Shown: positions 45,901-58,253 of the stretch, piece by piece
How the letters are laid out: each line of letters starts with the position of its first letter
How positions within the stretch are numbered: position 1 is the first letter of the stretch
NCBI GenBank assembly: GCA_009739215.1
Contig: VSJF01000016.1
Coordinates: 62,001-126,000 of the forward strand
Reading direction: 5' to 3'
Source: Floccularia luteovirens
Lineage: Eukaryota > Basidiomycota > Agaricomycetes > Agaricales > Squamanitaceae
Length of the DNA: 64,000 nucleotides
Notes under the pieces: generated by a model
Databases searched by the model: none
Told to the model about the DNA's origin: nothing
The model's input: the letters and a program-made list of their open reading frames with translations, nothing else
Program-made: the position numbers and the translations under genes

Positions 45901-48900
45901 ACTGCTGGAGATTGGGATGTTCTTGCTTCTGGTTACAGAGGGGTTGCTGCTCGAGAACCAGATCTCTTCGAGGGTCTTCATTGCAAGGTCTTTCACAGTG
46001 TCATCTTCATCCAGCATACGCAAGACGAGACGCGTGGTAATATCGATTTTGCGTGCATTATCATCCGTTACATTATAGAAAGATTTTAACAGTTTGATGA
46101 CACGTTTTCTGACTGACAATCCAGTGTCCTACATGACAGAAGTAAGTTTTAAGTTTATTGAGTGTTTTCAAAACGTAATATGTATATCCCTTACCGCAAT
46201 GCGATCAGCAATTTTTTGATAGTAATCACCTGCAACTTCGGGTGAGTCGATCATGTATTTTCCAATCAGTTCTACGGCAGCATCTCTAACAGCGGGGGAG
46301 CTGTCTAAAAGATGACTTTCAATGCCCCGACGAACATTTGGCTGCGTAATGTATTTAACAGATTGGAAGTCTGAGTTTTATTATCTTTCTTACCGCTGAT
46401 AGAATAGTTGAATCGCTCGTGACAATTTGTCCAAGAGCTCTCAGGGCCTTGGTCCTCATAAAAATAGCAGGTGAGTCCAGGGCCAAAAGGATAATGCTTA
46501 AAATAGGTTGAAAAGAGTTGCGTAAACTCTGAATAGTTCCAATCTCTTCTGCGAGACGATCAATTCGAATGACCTCCTCTGGGGATCTAGAGATTCGTCT
46601 ATAAGACATTGAATGACAAACAGAGGAAAACTTGACACCGACCCGATATCAAATACATCTGTTGAAGGATCTTTCCACACTTCTCTGAGTGCTGTTTTAA
46701 TTTTACGTCCGAAATAGAGAGTTCTATCGCCGCCTTTTAGCAGGTCCATATCTTCATCCGCGTCTGGTTCTTCGATCCAAGTATTGACTTGCTTCAGAGC
46801 CAGAGCCAATTCTTGTCCCAATGCTGCGGCTGTGAGTTCTCTTGCACTCTGCACAATCCGATCAGGTCTTGCACAGTATGGAACGGAACGTCGAGCTTAC
46901 ATCATATGCTTGATCCTCCGAAGACCGCTTACATAGGTGAGATGCTACGTCTCTATGCGCCTGAAGTAGCTTTTCAAGTTCTTTGTTACTTAATTTGGAG
47001 ACCACCTTTCATAGAAACCCTCACTTAAGCTTGTATGCTATCAGACAAGCGGATTCCTCACCTCGTCCAATGGTTTTAAACCAATAAAATCTGGGCCAGA
47101 TTCAACACTACCGTTCTGCACTTTTAACGTGCTAGAGCGAATACGAGCTGCAATCACACCCAAATGGTCTAGGGAAATAGTTTTAGCTGCATTAGAGTCC
47201 GTCTGCGTATTGAATTTGACATCGTCAAGAGATGAAACCTATATTTCCGATTAAAACAGCCTACTAGAAAAAAGTGAGGAAAAGAGCACCATATATTTCG
47301 ATACGATGCTAAGTAGAATTCCAGCGGAAGGCCACTCTGGCCAATAAAGCACCACAAGTAGATCCTCTATGAGGTTGTCGAATATTGCTCTATATTCTGC
47401 TTCATTGGAATTCTTTGTGGCTTTACCTTTCCCAGACCTAAACTTATGTTAGACAACGAAAGATTTCTCCTTATGCCTATTACCTTTGAGTTAGAAACAA
47501 GATAATCGTCTTCGCTGCCTTAGTAGCGGATTCCAGGCCAGATGTATACAACCGTATTTCCTAATAGTAATGACTCGATCATAGCTAAAAAATGAGAGGT
47601 AACAATATCATACCTCGCGGTCATTCTCATCGAGGAAGGTTTCGTTGATTTGTTGTTGACTTTCCGAGAAACTCTCCTGTCGGCGCAACGCGATTTTATT
47701 TTGACGCGATTTCTCGATTTTTCGGGCGTCGATTCGTACGTCGTGGGCAGATGTTTGAACCAACTGAAGGAGTAGAGCAGAGACTGTCCTGATGGAACGT
47801 CCGTCGCGTAAACTAATCAAATGAATATCAGTCAACTATGTTGTAATATGCAGGTATCACAGACCGAAATTGGCCAGCTTTCTGTTTCGTGTCCGAAAGT
47901 TTGATCAATGACGTTAGGATTTCTTCAATTATCCAGGACCTTTGGTCTTCATGGTTGGCAAATATCTAGGCCATTAATTAGACCAAGACTGGAATATAGC
48001 CCGATTGACTTACACTTCTAATAAGCGCTAAAGCATCCAGGCGCAAACCCCTCATGGCGCTCTTTCCCAATGTTTTCAAAACGACACTGTCTTTCTTGCC
48101 TTTGACATCCGCACTACCTCCCTCAACTACAAAAAATGGTCCTATAGAAATATACACTGCTTGGATTATGATGGAATCAGACATTGATACACTTTCCGCG
48201 TTGATTAAAGCATTGATTCTAGGGAGAACTGCGGAGAGAGCTTGAAACGTTTCGCTAAGCTGATTACGGCGAGATTGAGATACAGAATCGTTGTTTCGGA
48301 CAACATGAAATAAAAGTGGATTATTATTTGCATTGAAGCCTGGGTCCGCAGATGCTTCAACGAATGGATATATGATTTGCGTGAGCTGGTTTTTGATCGA
48401 ATTGAGACACCCGGTGATGAGTTCCTCAGAATACAGCTGTTAAGGAGATCGTTAATACTCTCACACATGAACACCCCATCATATTCCCACCTGTTTCGCT
48501 AGCCTATCGCTTCCCAATAAAGCTATACAGCAATCAGCAGCAATGATACTATCCCTCGCCAGATCTAGTAACCGAGCTAGCTTATCAAAATCGGATTCAT
48601 TTAATTCCCTTGACGGGGCAAAATCAACTTGATCTAAATTAGGGCTCTGAGAAGTACGTTGATCATTTTTCGGTCTTGCAGTCTTTTTGGAAGCAGATTT
48701 TCTAGGCGAGGCCTTCGCAGAGAATGAGGTAGCAACGTAGTGGAATGGATCAACGTCCTCCCCGGCCTTGACATTTCGATCGAGTAATTTGAGCACGCGA
48801 GATAGAACTTGGGTGTCTACCTCGGCCATTCTTCCTTTTACACGTGGAGTTCCCATAGATCCTGTAGCACCTTGACGGAGGCGTTTTGTGGGTCGCGAGA

Positions 48901-50520
48901 CTTGACCAATATACTTCGTCAACTTTTTAATGATGTTTGGGTGCAACATCGGGTGCGAACTGTCACTCGTCAAAGGTGAAAAATATTCAGCAGGAAGGTC
49001 TTTAGCGTCAGCATCAGGTGGAAGACTATCTTCCGCTTCAAATATGTCCTCTATAAGTGCAATGAGCTTCTCGAGCGGTGCTGTTGGAACAAAAAACATT
49101 AGTTTTGAAATAATACTGCAAACTATCTTATTTACCACGTTCATCTCTGTCACCAGTGCGACGTGCGGAGGATTTTACTGAATCGCCAATATGCCTTCCA
49201 TGAAGCGGGCTACGAAAATCGTCTTCTTCTGACCCATAACCTCCGAGATCATTGGGCGTGTCATCTAGTTTCCGACCACCTTTATTTACCACAACTGAAT
49301 TGCTAGAACCCTTGAAGGAAGACGTAGGGGTTAGCCATGGCCTTTGTTTAACTTCAACATATGCTAAGTTGACGCCACGTTTCGGAGTTGGTGTTGATGG
49401 GAAGCTCTTCTTTAATATAGAAGTAGGTAATGGTTTCGTACCCGGCTTTGTCGGTTGTTTAGGCGTTATTGGAAGATCATTTGATTTGTGTGGTTCATTT
49501 TTCGTTGTTTCAAGATAATGTATGCGCTTCTTCACAGATGGGGACTCTACCTCCACAACTACCTCAACTTTTCGCTTGAGTGGAGATACAGACATTCTGG
49601 ATGAGGCAGGTTTCAGAGCAAGCGGATCAGGGCTCTCTTCAACTTGTGGTACTTGATTGCGTCTTGGTGTCTGTATCTGCGTTATGGTATGATTCACGGG
49701 TTGTGCGGGCGCATTCATCTCTTGAGTTTTGCGCGCAATGAAGTCGTTGAAGAACCTTCCGGAATCTTTAGGTGGGTATACTTTAGGCTGTGGAGGAGTA
49801 CGTGGTCGCTCTCGTGGAGCTGGAGGTCCAAGAGCAAATGCTAAGGAAGATGATGAACTGGTCATAGTGGGTGGTGGGGGGGTAGGATAAGCCGAACTGG
49901 GTGCAGCATGGTGGAAGATGGATTGAGCAAAATGAGGAGTCTGGAAACTCGAAGGAGCGGCCAATGATGGTCCCCAGTGATAGGGGGTTTGATACGGGTA
50001 TGACCTAAGGAACTAAGAGCTGTATAAAAGCTTTTATAGAGAGGTAAGACGTACGAAGGTCCTGCATCTCCTAACAGCCTCACCGCATCATTTCTCGTAC
50101 TCTCCCAATACTCTGAGTTACGGACAGGCAACTGGGATGATCCTAGGTATGAAATTTGTTGGTCATACTCCGAATAAGGTGGTGGATTCCCATTAGCGTG
50201 GAAGCTATTAGGAGGGGCGTAATATGTTGGTCGAGCGAAGGAAGGGGGGGCGGCATTGAAATGCATGTTATTTAGATGCCGCGCAACTGCATAAAAAGTC
50301 AGAGCCATTTACTGGGAGATAGTTAGGCATTACCATGATGTGTAGGAGTCGCAGATGCCATCGGATAGATAGCTAGCAAACGTTGAGCATTGTCAACGGA
50401 GCCTGCCGCAACTCCGGACTCAGGCGTATTCGTCGACTGTGGCTCGGTCTGACGTTGGTAGCCATCGTTGGGATTGTAATAACCATTATTTTGGGGATAC
50501 CAATTATGGTTGCGATCCAT
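42922..50520 (-). CDS. SCC2: Scc2/Mis4/NIPBL cohesin loader
   Basis: This is a large gene with about 20 short-intron exons on the minus strand, from [13 protein letters not shown] (50520) to FLEIWNEDG...DDYI (stop 42922). The first ~480 residues are disordered, Pro/Ser-rich and basic. The rest is a HEAT-repeat solenoid with clear Scc2 signatures: [10 protein letters not shown] region, [76 protein letters not shown], the [20 protein letters not shown] block and [20 protein letters not shown] near the end. With Scc4 it loads cohesin onto chromatin and stimulates the Smc ATPase. The Coprinopsis cinerea homolog is Rad9, needed for meiotic pairing and repair. All blocks are in frame between plausible splice sites, so I take it as intact. 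It shares a 242-bp divergent promoter with the helicase gene. Confidence 0.92.
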
Positions 50521-50762
50521 GGCGGACGATTTTGAGACATACAAGAACCGCGCTAATTAGCGACAGCAGTCAAACAGAAAAAGACCCGTTTCCGCGACGC
50601 GAACATATCAGTCACAGTGTGACACGTTACAACACTCTGGACTGATTTTTGGCGACTGACTTTAACGACCTCATGCTGGAACTCTGCATTTTACATTCAT
50701 TAAACATACTACAAAGGCTATATCGCTTTCAGCGGTGACATATACCACTGGCTAAAAATTGC
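50521..50762. promoter_or_regulatory. 242-bp divergent promoter between SCC2 and the DEAH helicase
   Basis: The two start codons are only 242 bp apart, so initiation elements must be shared or interleaved. I see no ACGCGT box; a GCGACGCGAACATATC segment (about 50595-50610) holds a partial ACGCGA core. Confidence 0.55.
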
Positions 50763-53537
50763 ATGCCCATTGCAACCAGACCCATGCAGAACGACCGACT
50801 AAATAACTTCAAAACAAAAAATACACCACGGGCAAATCTGAGCGACGATGACAACAAGCATCATACAAACATGAAGAGGAACAACTCGCATGTGGAGGGA
50901 CATAATCTTCAGCACAGTGGTCGACGATACAAAAAGCCTCGTTACATGAACCCCAATGGCGTTCACGAACTAGCAAACCATGATTCAACTCATATCAACG
51001 GAAAACATGACCACAGTAAGCTAAGCAGTCACACAAACTCAGCATCGCAATTCGATACAAAGTTTCTCGCGCTTCAGGAGCAGCGGAAACAACTACCGAT
51101 TGCCAAGGGTGTGTTCTATTTCCTCAACTATTTTCTCTTTATTAACGGCTCTAAAGGCCGTGATGCACTGATTGAGGAGATCCGAAAGAATGATGTAACC
51201 GTTCTACTTGGAGAGACTGGTTCGGGCAAAACGACACGTAAGTAGTTGTACTATGATAACTTTTGATCGTTCACCCGTTGCGAAAGAGGTACCTCAATAT
51301 ATACTTGAAAGTGGACTGGCTCGCAATGGCGTTATAGCTGTTACACAGCCACGCAAGGTTGCCGCAACATCTCTCGCTGCCCGCGTAGCATCCGAACAGA
51401 ATGGGACACTTGGAAAACTCGTCGGTTATTCCGTACGTTTCGACGAGAAATATAGTCCAGAGACTCGCATCAAGTATTTGACAGATGGAATGATTGTTCG
51501 TGAACTTCTTTCGGATCCAACACTGAGCAAGTATAGCGTGGTGATAGTTGACGAGGCTCACGAACGAACTCTGCGTACCGACCTACTGATAGGAAACTTG
51601 AAAAATATTCAGAGGCAGAGAAACGGTACCACAGATTCGAAAGGGAAAGGAAATGAGAACAAGACAAATCCGCTTAAAATTGTTATAATGAGCGCTACAT
51701 TGGATGCTGAGAAGTTTGGCGAATTCTACCAAAAGTGAGTAAATCAACCCAACATTTATTATTGAAATATCAACCACTCGTAGCGCCAAGATTCTTTATG
51801 TGAAAGGTCGTCAGCATCCTGTCAAAGTGTATCATGCCGCAGAAAGCCAGCCGGATTATGTTGATGCCGCTATGAGGACCTTTTTTCAAATCCATACCGA
51901 TCAACCTCAAGGAGATGTTCTTATATTCTTACCTGGTTTGTTGTCCTCGACATTTCTGAAGATGCCATTCCTTATTTCATGTAGGACAAGAAGATATCGA
52001 GAGTTTGGAAAAATCAATAAAGTTGTTCGCCAACCGCTTACCAAAAGAAAATATGGATGTAAGAAATCGTGATAGCGATTAGAATATCACTCTGACCCAA
52101 TCAGATAGGTATTATTATGCCCGATGTATGCTGCTCAAGCTCCGGGACAGAACTCCAAAGTGTTTATGCCGACACCACCAAATGTTCGAAAATGTATCCT
52201 TGCCACTAACATCGCAGAGACATCAATCACCATTCCAGGAGTCAAATATGTCATAGATACCGGAAAATGTAAAGAAAAAAGGTATCTTACTAGAGATACG
52301 GGAGGTGGTACGAAAATTTGCCAGCAAAATTACTCCATTTGTTCATTCGTTATTCTAGGTTTCGATACTCTGCTTACACGAGATATTACCAAATCCTCCG
52401 CTTTACAACGGACAGGGAGAGCAGGTCGAGAGGCAAGTTTCGGTACTTGCTTTAATTCCATTGGTATTGACATCGATCAATCTTGCAAAGGGTATGGGTG
52501 TATGCTTCCGTCTCTACACGGAAGAAGCATTCAATGCAATGCCTTTGTCTGCGGAACCCGAAATATTACGATGTAGTCTTACTTCCAGTCTGCTCCAGCT
52601 CAAATGTCTCGGCCAAGATATCGAAGAACTTGACTTGATGGACAAGCCTAATCAAGATACAAGTACGAGATATTTCTCCGTCAGACATACAGTTGGAGAT
52701 AACCATTAATTCCAGTCTTTTCTGCTCTCAAGACGCTATGGCTACTGGGTGCTATTGATAATGATAAAAAATTAACACCCATTGGTCGCGAAATGGCCTC
52801 GTTTCCTCTGGAATCGCCTCACGCTCGTGCTGTGGTTGCATCTAGAGAATACGGATGTACATCAGAAATCCTCGATATCGTATCGGTATTATCTGCGTCA
52901 TCAAAACTCTTTTTAGATATTACAGAGCAACGCGAGGCTGTCGCAGATATGCGGCGCAAGTTTCGGCACTCTAGTGGAGATCACATGACAATTCTAAACG
53001 TTGTCCATGCATACCAGGACATTGCGGCATCTGAAAGCAAGGCATCCAGGAAGGAGTGGTGCAGAAAGCATTTTCTGAACGAGCGAGCTTTACTAGAAGC
53101 TAAGGATATAAGAGAACAGCTGAGGGTAACGTGTATTAGAGTAGGGATCGATTGGAAAGTATCTTGTGGGGAGAAGGAAGATCCTATAATAAGGAGTGTT
53201 GGACACGGTTTAGCGATGAACTCTGCTTTTTTGCAGCCAGACGGATCGTATAAGCAGACAATGGGGCAGTCTGTAAGTACCTCTTAAATATTGATTGACT
53301 GGTTCTTTGAAGTGAACACAACAGATTGTCAAAATTCATCCTGGATCCGTTTTATGCGATAAAAAGACCCCTGCCATCATATATGACGAATTGGTGCGTA
53401 ACAATTTTCAACTCTAGCTGCCACTAACCTGAGTTCATTTCCAGATATATACAAGTCAAATATATGCGCGCGGGGTGTCCTCAATACCTAAAAGTTTTTT
53501 TGTATCTCATTCGGCTCTGAATCAACGAGGAGCTTAA
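50763..53537 (+). CDS. DHX33-like DEAH-box RNA helicase
   Basis: This is a multi-exon gene. The first two introns are 51110-51155 and one right after the P-loop, near 51239-51287. A basic, Asn/His-rich N-terminal ~115 residues precede the helicase core: motif I GETGSGKTT, Ia VTQPRKVAATSLAARVA, Ib YLTDGMIVREL, II DEAH in VVIVDEAHERTL, III SATLDAEKF, then KILYVKGRQHPVKVYH, IV DVLIFLPGQEDIESL, V LATNIAETSITIPGVKYVID and VI QRTGRAGRE. Then come the winged-helix/ratchet region (LTPIGREMASFPLESPHARAV, ILDIVSVLSASS, GDHMTILNVVHAY, WCRKHFLNERAL) and the OB fold ending VSSIPKSFFVS...NQRGA. The GLARNGVIAVTQPRKVAA and GRQHPV wording matches DHX33/Dhr-like enzymes, which act in rRNA synthesis and ribosome biogenesis. 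About 750 aa, typical length. Confidence 0.9.
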
Positions 53538-54769
53538 TTATTAATATGTTGTCATGCTATTCAGGGATACCTGAGATTTATAACCACTTACATAACTATT
53601 CTACCGAACGGTTCACAATGCATTGTCAAGTCATTTCTACAGTCGCGATTGAAAGGTGGCAAATAGCTGGTTATCACAGACGTAAAGCAAGTTTCGATAA
53701 ACTTCAACCAAGTCGTTGGCATTGGTTAATAACTAACAAGACCATTCAAGTGCCAGGTTTGTCAATAGCCCTTAATAGCTTTGTCCCTTTTCTTGTTCTG
53801 ATGGTTCTGACATCCCTTGCAATATGCGGACCTTCTTGAGATACTCCGATACAGTATTCGTGAAATCAGAAAATCTACAATTGATATGAACCCAAGTATC
53901 CTGTAGGTGGTTAACGAAATCCATATCATTTCATGCTGTCAGAAAGCTGGCAACTAGGTTTATCATCAGTCAGCTCACTTCAACAGACCATAAAGACACC
54001 ATCTGTATTGTTTTCCCCTAACAGTTGATGGGAGTAGATCCATCGTATGGCTGTTTTTAGGTTATCATATCCTGGTCTTGAATATGGATCGCTGATCTCC
54101 CGTTCAAACCCCAGGGGAGCAAATGGCACCTTTGTCGGAATTTTTTTTTTGGGATAAACAATCCTCTAAAGGAAGGAAACTATTCGTTCTCACAGGTCAA
54201 GAAATTAGAGCGACCATTGCTTCGAAAAAACTCCGGGGTTGAATTACCGTTTTTCGATTATAAAAATCCTCACACCTCGCTTCGTCTTCGGTAGGAAGTA
54301 CAAATTCCACCGGCCTTAATAATACACGATCCAATCCAACACATGCCACAAAGCACAAAGGCACCGAGGGAAAGTATGACATATTCTCACCGCAATGGTA
54401 TACAACCGGAATGGGATACCACCAATTACCGGTACCCTTATTAACAACATTACATAACAACTTGCACCGCTTTTGTAGTTGCATAACTAACAACATGAAA
54501 AGTAGCTCTCTAGGTGAGCATCAAATTAAAATTTTTGCGAAACCTCGCGGGCTTGATTTTGATTTTCCCTGATTCCGAGGTTGTTTACACAATATCATTC
54601 CAAGATGATAGAACTGTGAAGATGAAACGTTGATGCATGATGGATTGTATGAAAGTCACACTTATCAACCTTCTATGATGCCATCTGAAGCTGTGAATTT
54701 ATATAACATCAATAGCTAGCGGGTCCTCCGGTCTTGATTTCCACGCACTCTATCACTTCATTCAGCCGC
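53538..54769. other. intergenic
   Basis: Frames at 53546-53839 (plus) and 54197-54496 (minus) are open but show no motif, no splice partners and no start context. A G+A/T homopolymer tract lies near 54140. Confidence 0.45.
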
Positions 54770-56850
54770 ATGGCATCTCCACCAGTCCCAGAAGCTTTTA
54801 CTTTAACATGGGGGTGCCAGATGGTTGCTTATATTATTAACGCAGTGTAGGTGCTCTATTCAATGAACACTTGTAACATTGACGAGATAGGTTTCTAGAC
54901 TGTATGGAATGGCTCTGGTGGGAACAAAAATTAGGGCTATGATACCTGATTTTGCTCAAGATAGACTAGCTTCTTGTTGGACAATACTTCGGTTCTCGAC
55001 AAAGATCGAGAGACACTACACCAACTAAATTCGTGGTACGTTTATGTTTATATTCGAGTAGACGCCTCCACCGAGATGACCTGACGTTTATTAGGTTGGC
55101 ACACTGGGGTTTGTTCTTCCTACCCAATTTTAGATGTTCTGTATTCGACGTACTTTCTTCTCCATAGAATTCTGGCCACATTACAGTTTACGTTCCTCAG
55201 CCACCAGATATATGTTGACTATGTGATCCTATTGGCAAACAACGGTGATGCTGACCTGATTCCTTTGTACGTTTTCCAATCTTCTCAAAGCTAGGGTCCC
55301 GCTTATGGAACCTCCAGTTCTGCAACAGTGAGCAACCTTACACCTATGCACATAGGAAATTATTGATCACACTATAGGCGCAGTTGCTGTTAATAGTGCG
55401 TCTGTCAGTCATCCATGTAACAGTGATTGAACTGAATATACCAATCTGTAGTACCTTGTGGCATTCACAGCCCAGATGTAAATACATGAATTTGGGATTT
55501 CTGACATCTGATTGACTTGTCTTCTTTATAGATTCTTTGCGAGTCGATTGTGGATGAGTTCGTTTCTATCTCTTATCTTTGGATTAGTTCTCATTATTCA
55601 CCCAGTTACGAATCAAAATGTTTTCATTACTGCGCCAATTGTAAGTGATAATTTCATATTTGCGGGCACATTCCCTGTGGAATCACGATTGACGTCATTT
55701 GACAGGTCCTCCTAGCATTATTACAGATAGGCACGTTGTGCTTTTTCTCTAATCTAGTCTGTAACTTACTTTATATCATCTCGATAGGAGCTGGAATAGG
55801 TGTGTAACCGTGCATCTTTTCCTCTTGATCGTCACTAATTTGCCTATTCCAGCGCAAACAGTTCTTGTGTGAGAATACTAAACAGTTACGTACGATGAGT
55901 CTCTATTTATGTCAAAAATAGCGCAAAAGTTGGAAGATACAGCCTACTGGAATCGACAGCAGTAGGTCACAATTACCAGCAAGCCTAATTTTTTTATTCA
56001 TGATAATTCAGAAAGTCACATCCACTCAAAGTGGTTCCACGGCTGCCTGCGACCTCTTGATAACTCTTCTCTTGTGCTATACTCTACACGGAGCAAAAAC
56101 TGGTATCAGAAAGTGAGGATTCCGTATATGCAGAAGATTACGCACATTGAATAACTAGCTGCTAGCACTGATTCAGTGATTGATCAAATGGTCGTGTACG
56201 CGCTCGAACGAGGGTCCATTACGAGGTTAGATGTCTTATTACGCCTCGATATCAAACCTCACCCCTTTCTATTAAAAGCTTATGTGCCCTTCTGAATCTT
56301 ATCTTGGTATGGACTACACAGCCCTCTACATGCAAGTTCCGAACTTTCTGATTCCGCTTACACAGTTCCTTTCCAAACCGGGAACGTTCATATTGTGAGC
56401 GTCATTATGTTGTGGTAAATACAACCCAACGTAACCAATCATATAGCATGATTTTTTTGGAGCCTTCATCACAACGTATGTTGATCCACCTTATCAGTTT
56501 CTTAAAATTAACGTCATGGTTCTTATCTAGTTTATGTGATATCTGTTCTTAGCATGTGCGCCCTTGGTGGTATTCTGAATGGGCATGAACTAACGAATCA
56601 TTTTGACAGGCTTGCCAACAGGAGGTCCCTTCGTAATCAGCTGCAGGGACAGAGTAAAGCTTCCAGCTCAACCACAGCAACCGGGACATTCCAATTAACG
56701 TCTTTAACAGCTGTTGCGCAAGGAGCTCATCAAAATCATAAACATGATATACCAGTGGTGGATCATCTTGGTACGAAGGTTTCTCTCACACCCGTGCACA
56801 ACCCAACTGAGTTCCTAGAAGAAAGAGGCTGGGCTGATAATAAGGTGTGA
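54770..56850 (+). CDS. DUF6534-type multipass membrane protein, copy 1
   Basis: This is a gene of roughly 12 small exons. Joined pieces match the Agaricomycete DUF6534 layout and the copy at 58254 exon by exon: MASPPVPEAFTLTWGCQMVAYIINAV, LYGMAL, LLVGQYF, GILATLQFTFLSHQIYVDYV, YLVAFTAQM, FFASRLWM, VLLALLQ, TSTQSGSTAACDLLITLLLCY, DSVIDQMVVYALERGSIT, a hydrophobic last helix, then ISVLSMCALGGILNG and LANRRSLRNQL with a hydrophilic tail ending WADNKV. About seven hydrophobic segments suggest a 7TM-like topology with an extracellular N-terminus. The family's function is unknown. The region 55286-55480 is poorly resolved, so one exon may be decayed. Confidence 0.7.
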
Positions 56851-58253
56851 CAAAATTGGTGCCAGGTGACTTCCCATTCCCTATCACAATTAATTAATAC
56901 GCTAATTTTTGGACTGGCAGGGATCATGACTTTCATAAAGTTTGTTATCTAATGTCCCATTCCATTTGTATCTATTTTTCAAGGATGTACGTTTCTGAGT
57001 TGGGTACTCAGCAGACTGAGAATGTTTTATTTCAATGTAGCCAGTGCGCAAGTATACCCGAAATGCACCGATCCATTTTCTTCTTCCTCCGCTCTCCTCC
57101 TCATTCCTTATCTCAATACATAACCGCAGAATCGATTTGACTATCATAAGTGCTCAGGCAAGAATTTCAAAATATTGTCTTAAGAGGATGGAGACGACGT
57201 TCGCGCAGTCATCATTGATCAAGCCTGCTGTACGATAATCCTAGCATCATCGCCGATGTCATAGGAAATCATTGTCGCCAGATTCTATACTGCGAAAATC
57301 ATCTTCGAAGTGTTTCAATTTCTTACCTTCATGGTTTCAAAATGCCGGGGTGTAACACATGCTCGGACAATTTGAAGAATTTATTTGAGTGCCTTGCATT
57401 CACGGGCGAGTTTCCGATTGATGCCGAGGAGGTTGTTATGATGAAAATTTACCGACTGAATTGATTCTCGATATAGGCGACAAACGTTATCCGGACGGAG
57501 AATCAAATTTCGAGTCGTCATGTTCTATTTTTAACATGATTGACCATCTGGCCACAGTCAGTGTTAGCACCAACAGTAGCTTCCAGTGCTCGAAGATGCA
57601 CACGCATAGCTACGCAGATATCCGAAATAAGCCTTTTTCATCCAGAATCATCGAGCAATGCTTCTGTTTGAATAATCGAATATGTGAAAGTCTCTAAAGT
57701 GTCGGGTGTTTACCATCATCACTGCCGGTTACTGGATCAAAATTCACACCCAATGGGATGCTTTCCCAGAACGAACTTACCCTACAGCTACCTACCATGT
57801 TGACAATAGCAATAACGTACAATGTCTGGGAATATCGCGATTACACAACATGCAAGTTACTCCTTGAGGAAGTGTGTACACATGGTGGTTCCCTATGCAC
57901 ACGAGTGAGTGTCGGGTTATTCATGACCAGAGCAGTTTGTCAGCTTGAATTCAATTCCTTTTTTCATTAATCAAACTCCAAGATTTATGTCGATCTCTTC
58001 ATGGATAATCCTATAGTACGCGACGATACTCGAGGTTTGTGAAAAAGGGAAGTTTTACGCGTATACAAGTGAGTGGACAGCCGAATCGCAGGGGTTAAAA
58101 AAAACTGACCGAGCTGTACAACGTTTTCGTCGCAATCAGGAGTTTGTGCGATTCTTTCTCAGGCAACTGCACTATAATAGAAATACCTTTTGCGCTCGTT
58201 GACATTAAACATACTTCTCTTCCACTGCAATCTGTCTATGGTGCTTTCACGGG
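56851..58253. other. intergenic between the two DUF6534 genes
   Basis: Frames at 57461-57697 and 57758-57970 are isolated and unpatterned. The sequence could contain remains of a third, decayed unit, but I could not align any DUF6534 exon here. Confidence 0.4.

Noticed and set aside
49128..49964. SILK-like motif in the disordered N-terminus of Scc2 (TSILKKSF) as a PP1 site
   Set aside because: A four-residue motif in a long basic disordered region is expected by chance, and no RVxF partner was found nearby.
53546..53839. 97-codon plus-strand frame after the helicase
   Set aside because: No domain, no splice partners, no credible start; probably 3' flank.
54197..54496. 99-codon minus-strand frame (candidate secreted or membrane protein)
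   Set aside because: Hydrophobic stretches are weak and no exon chain or family signature is present.
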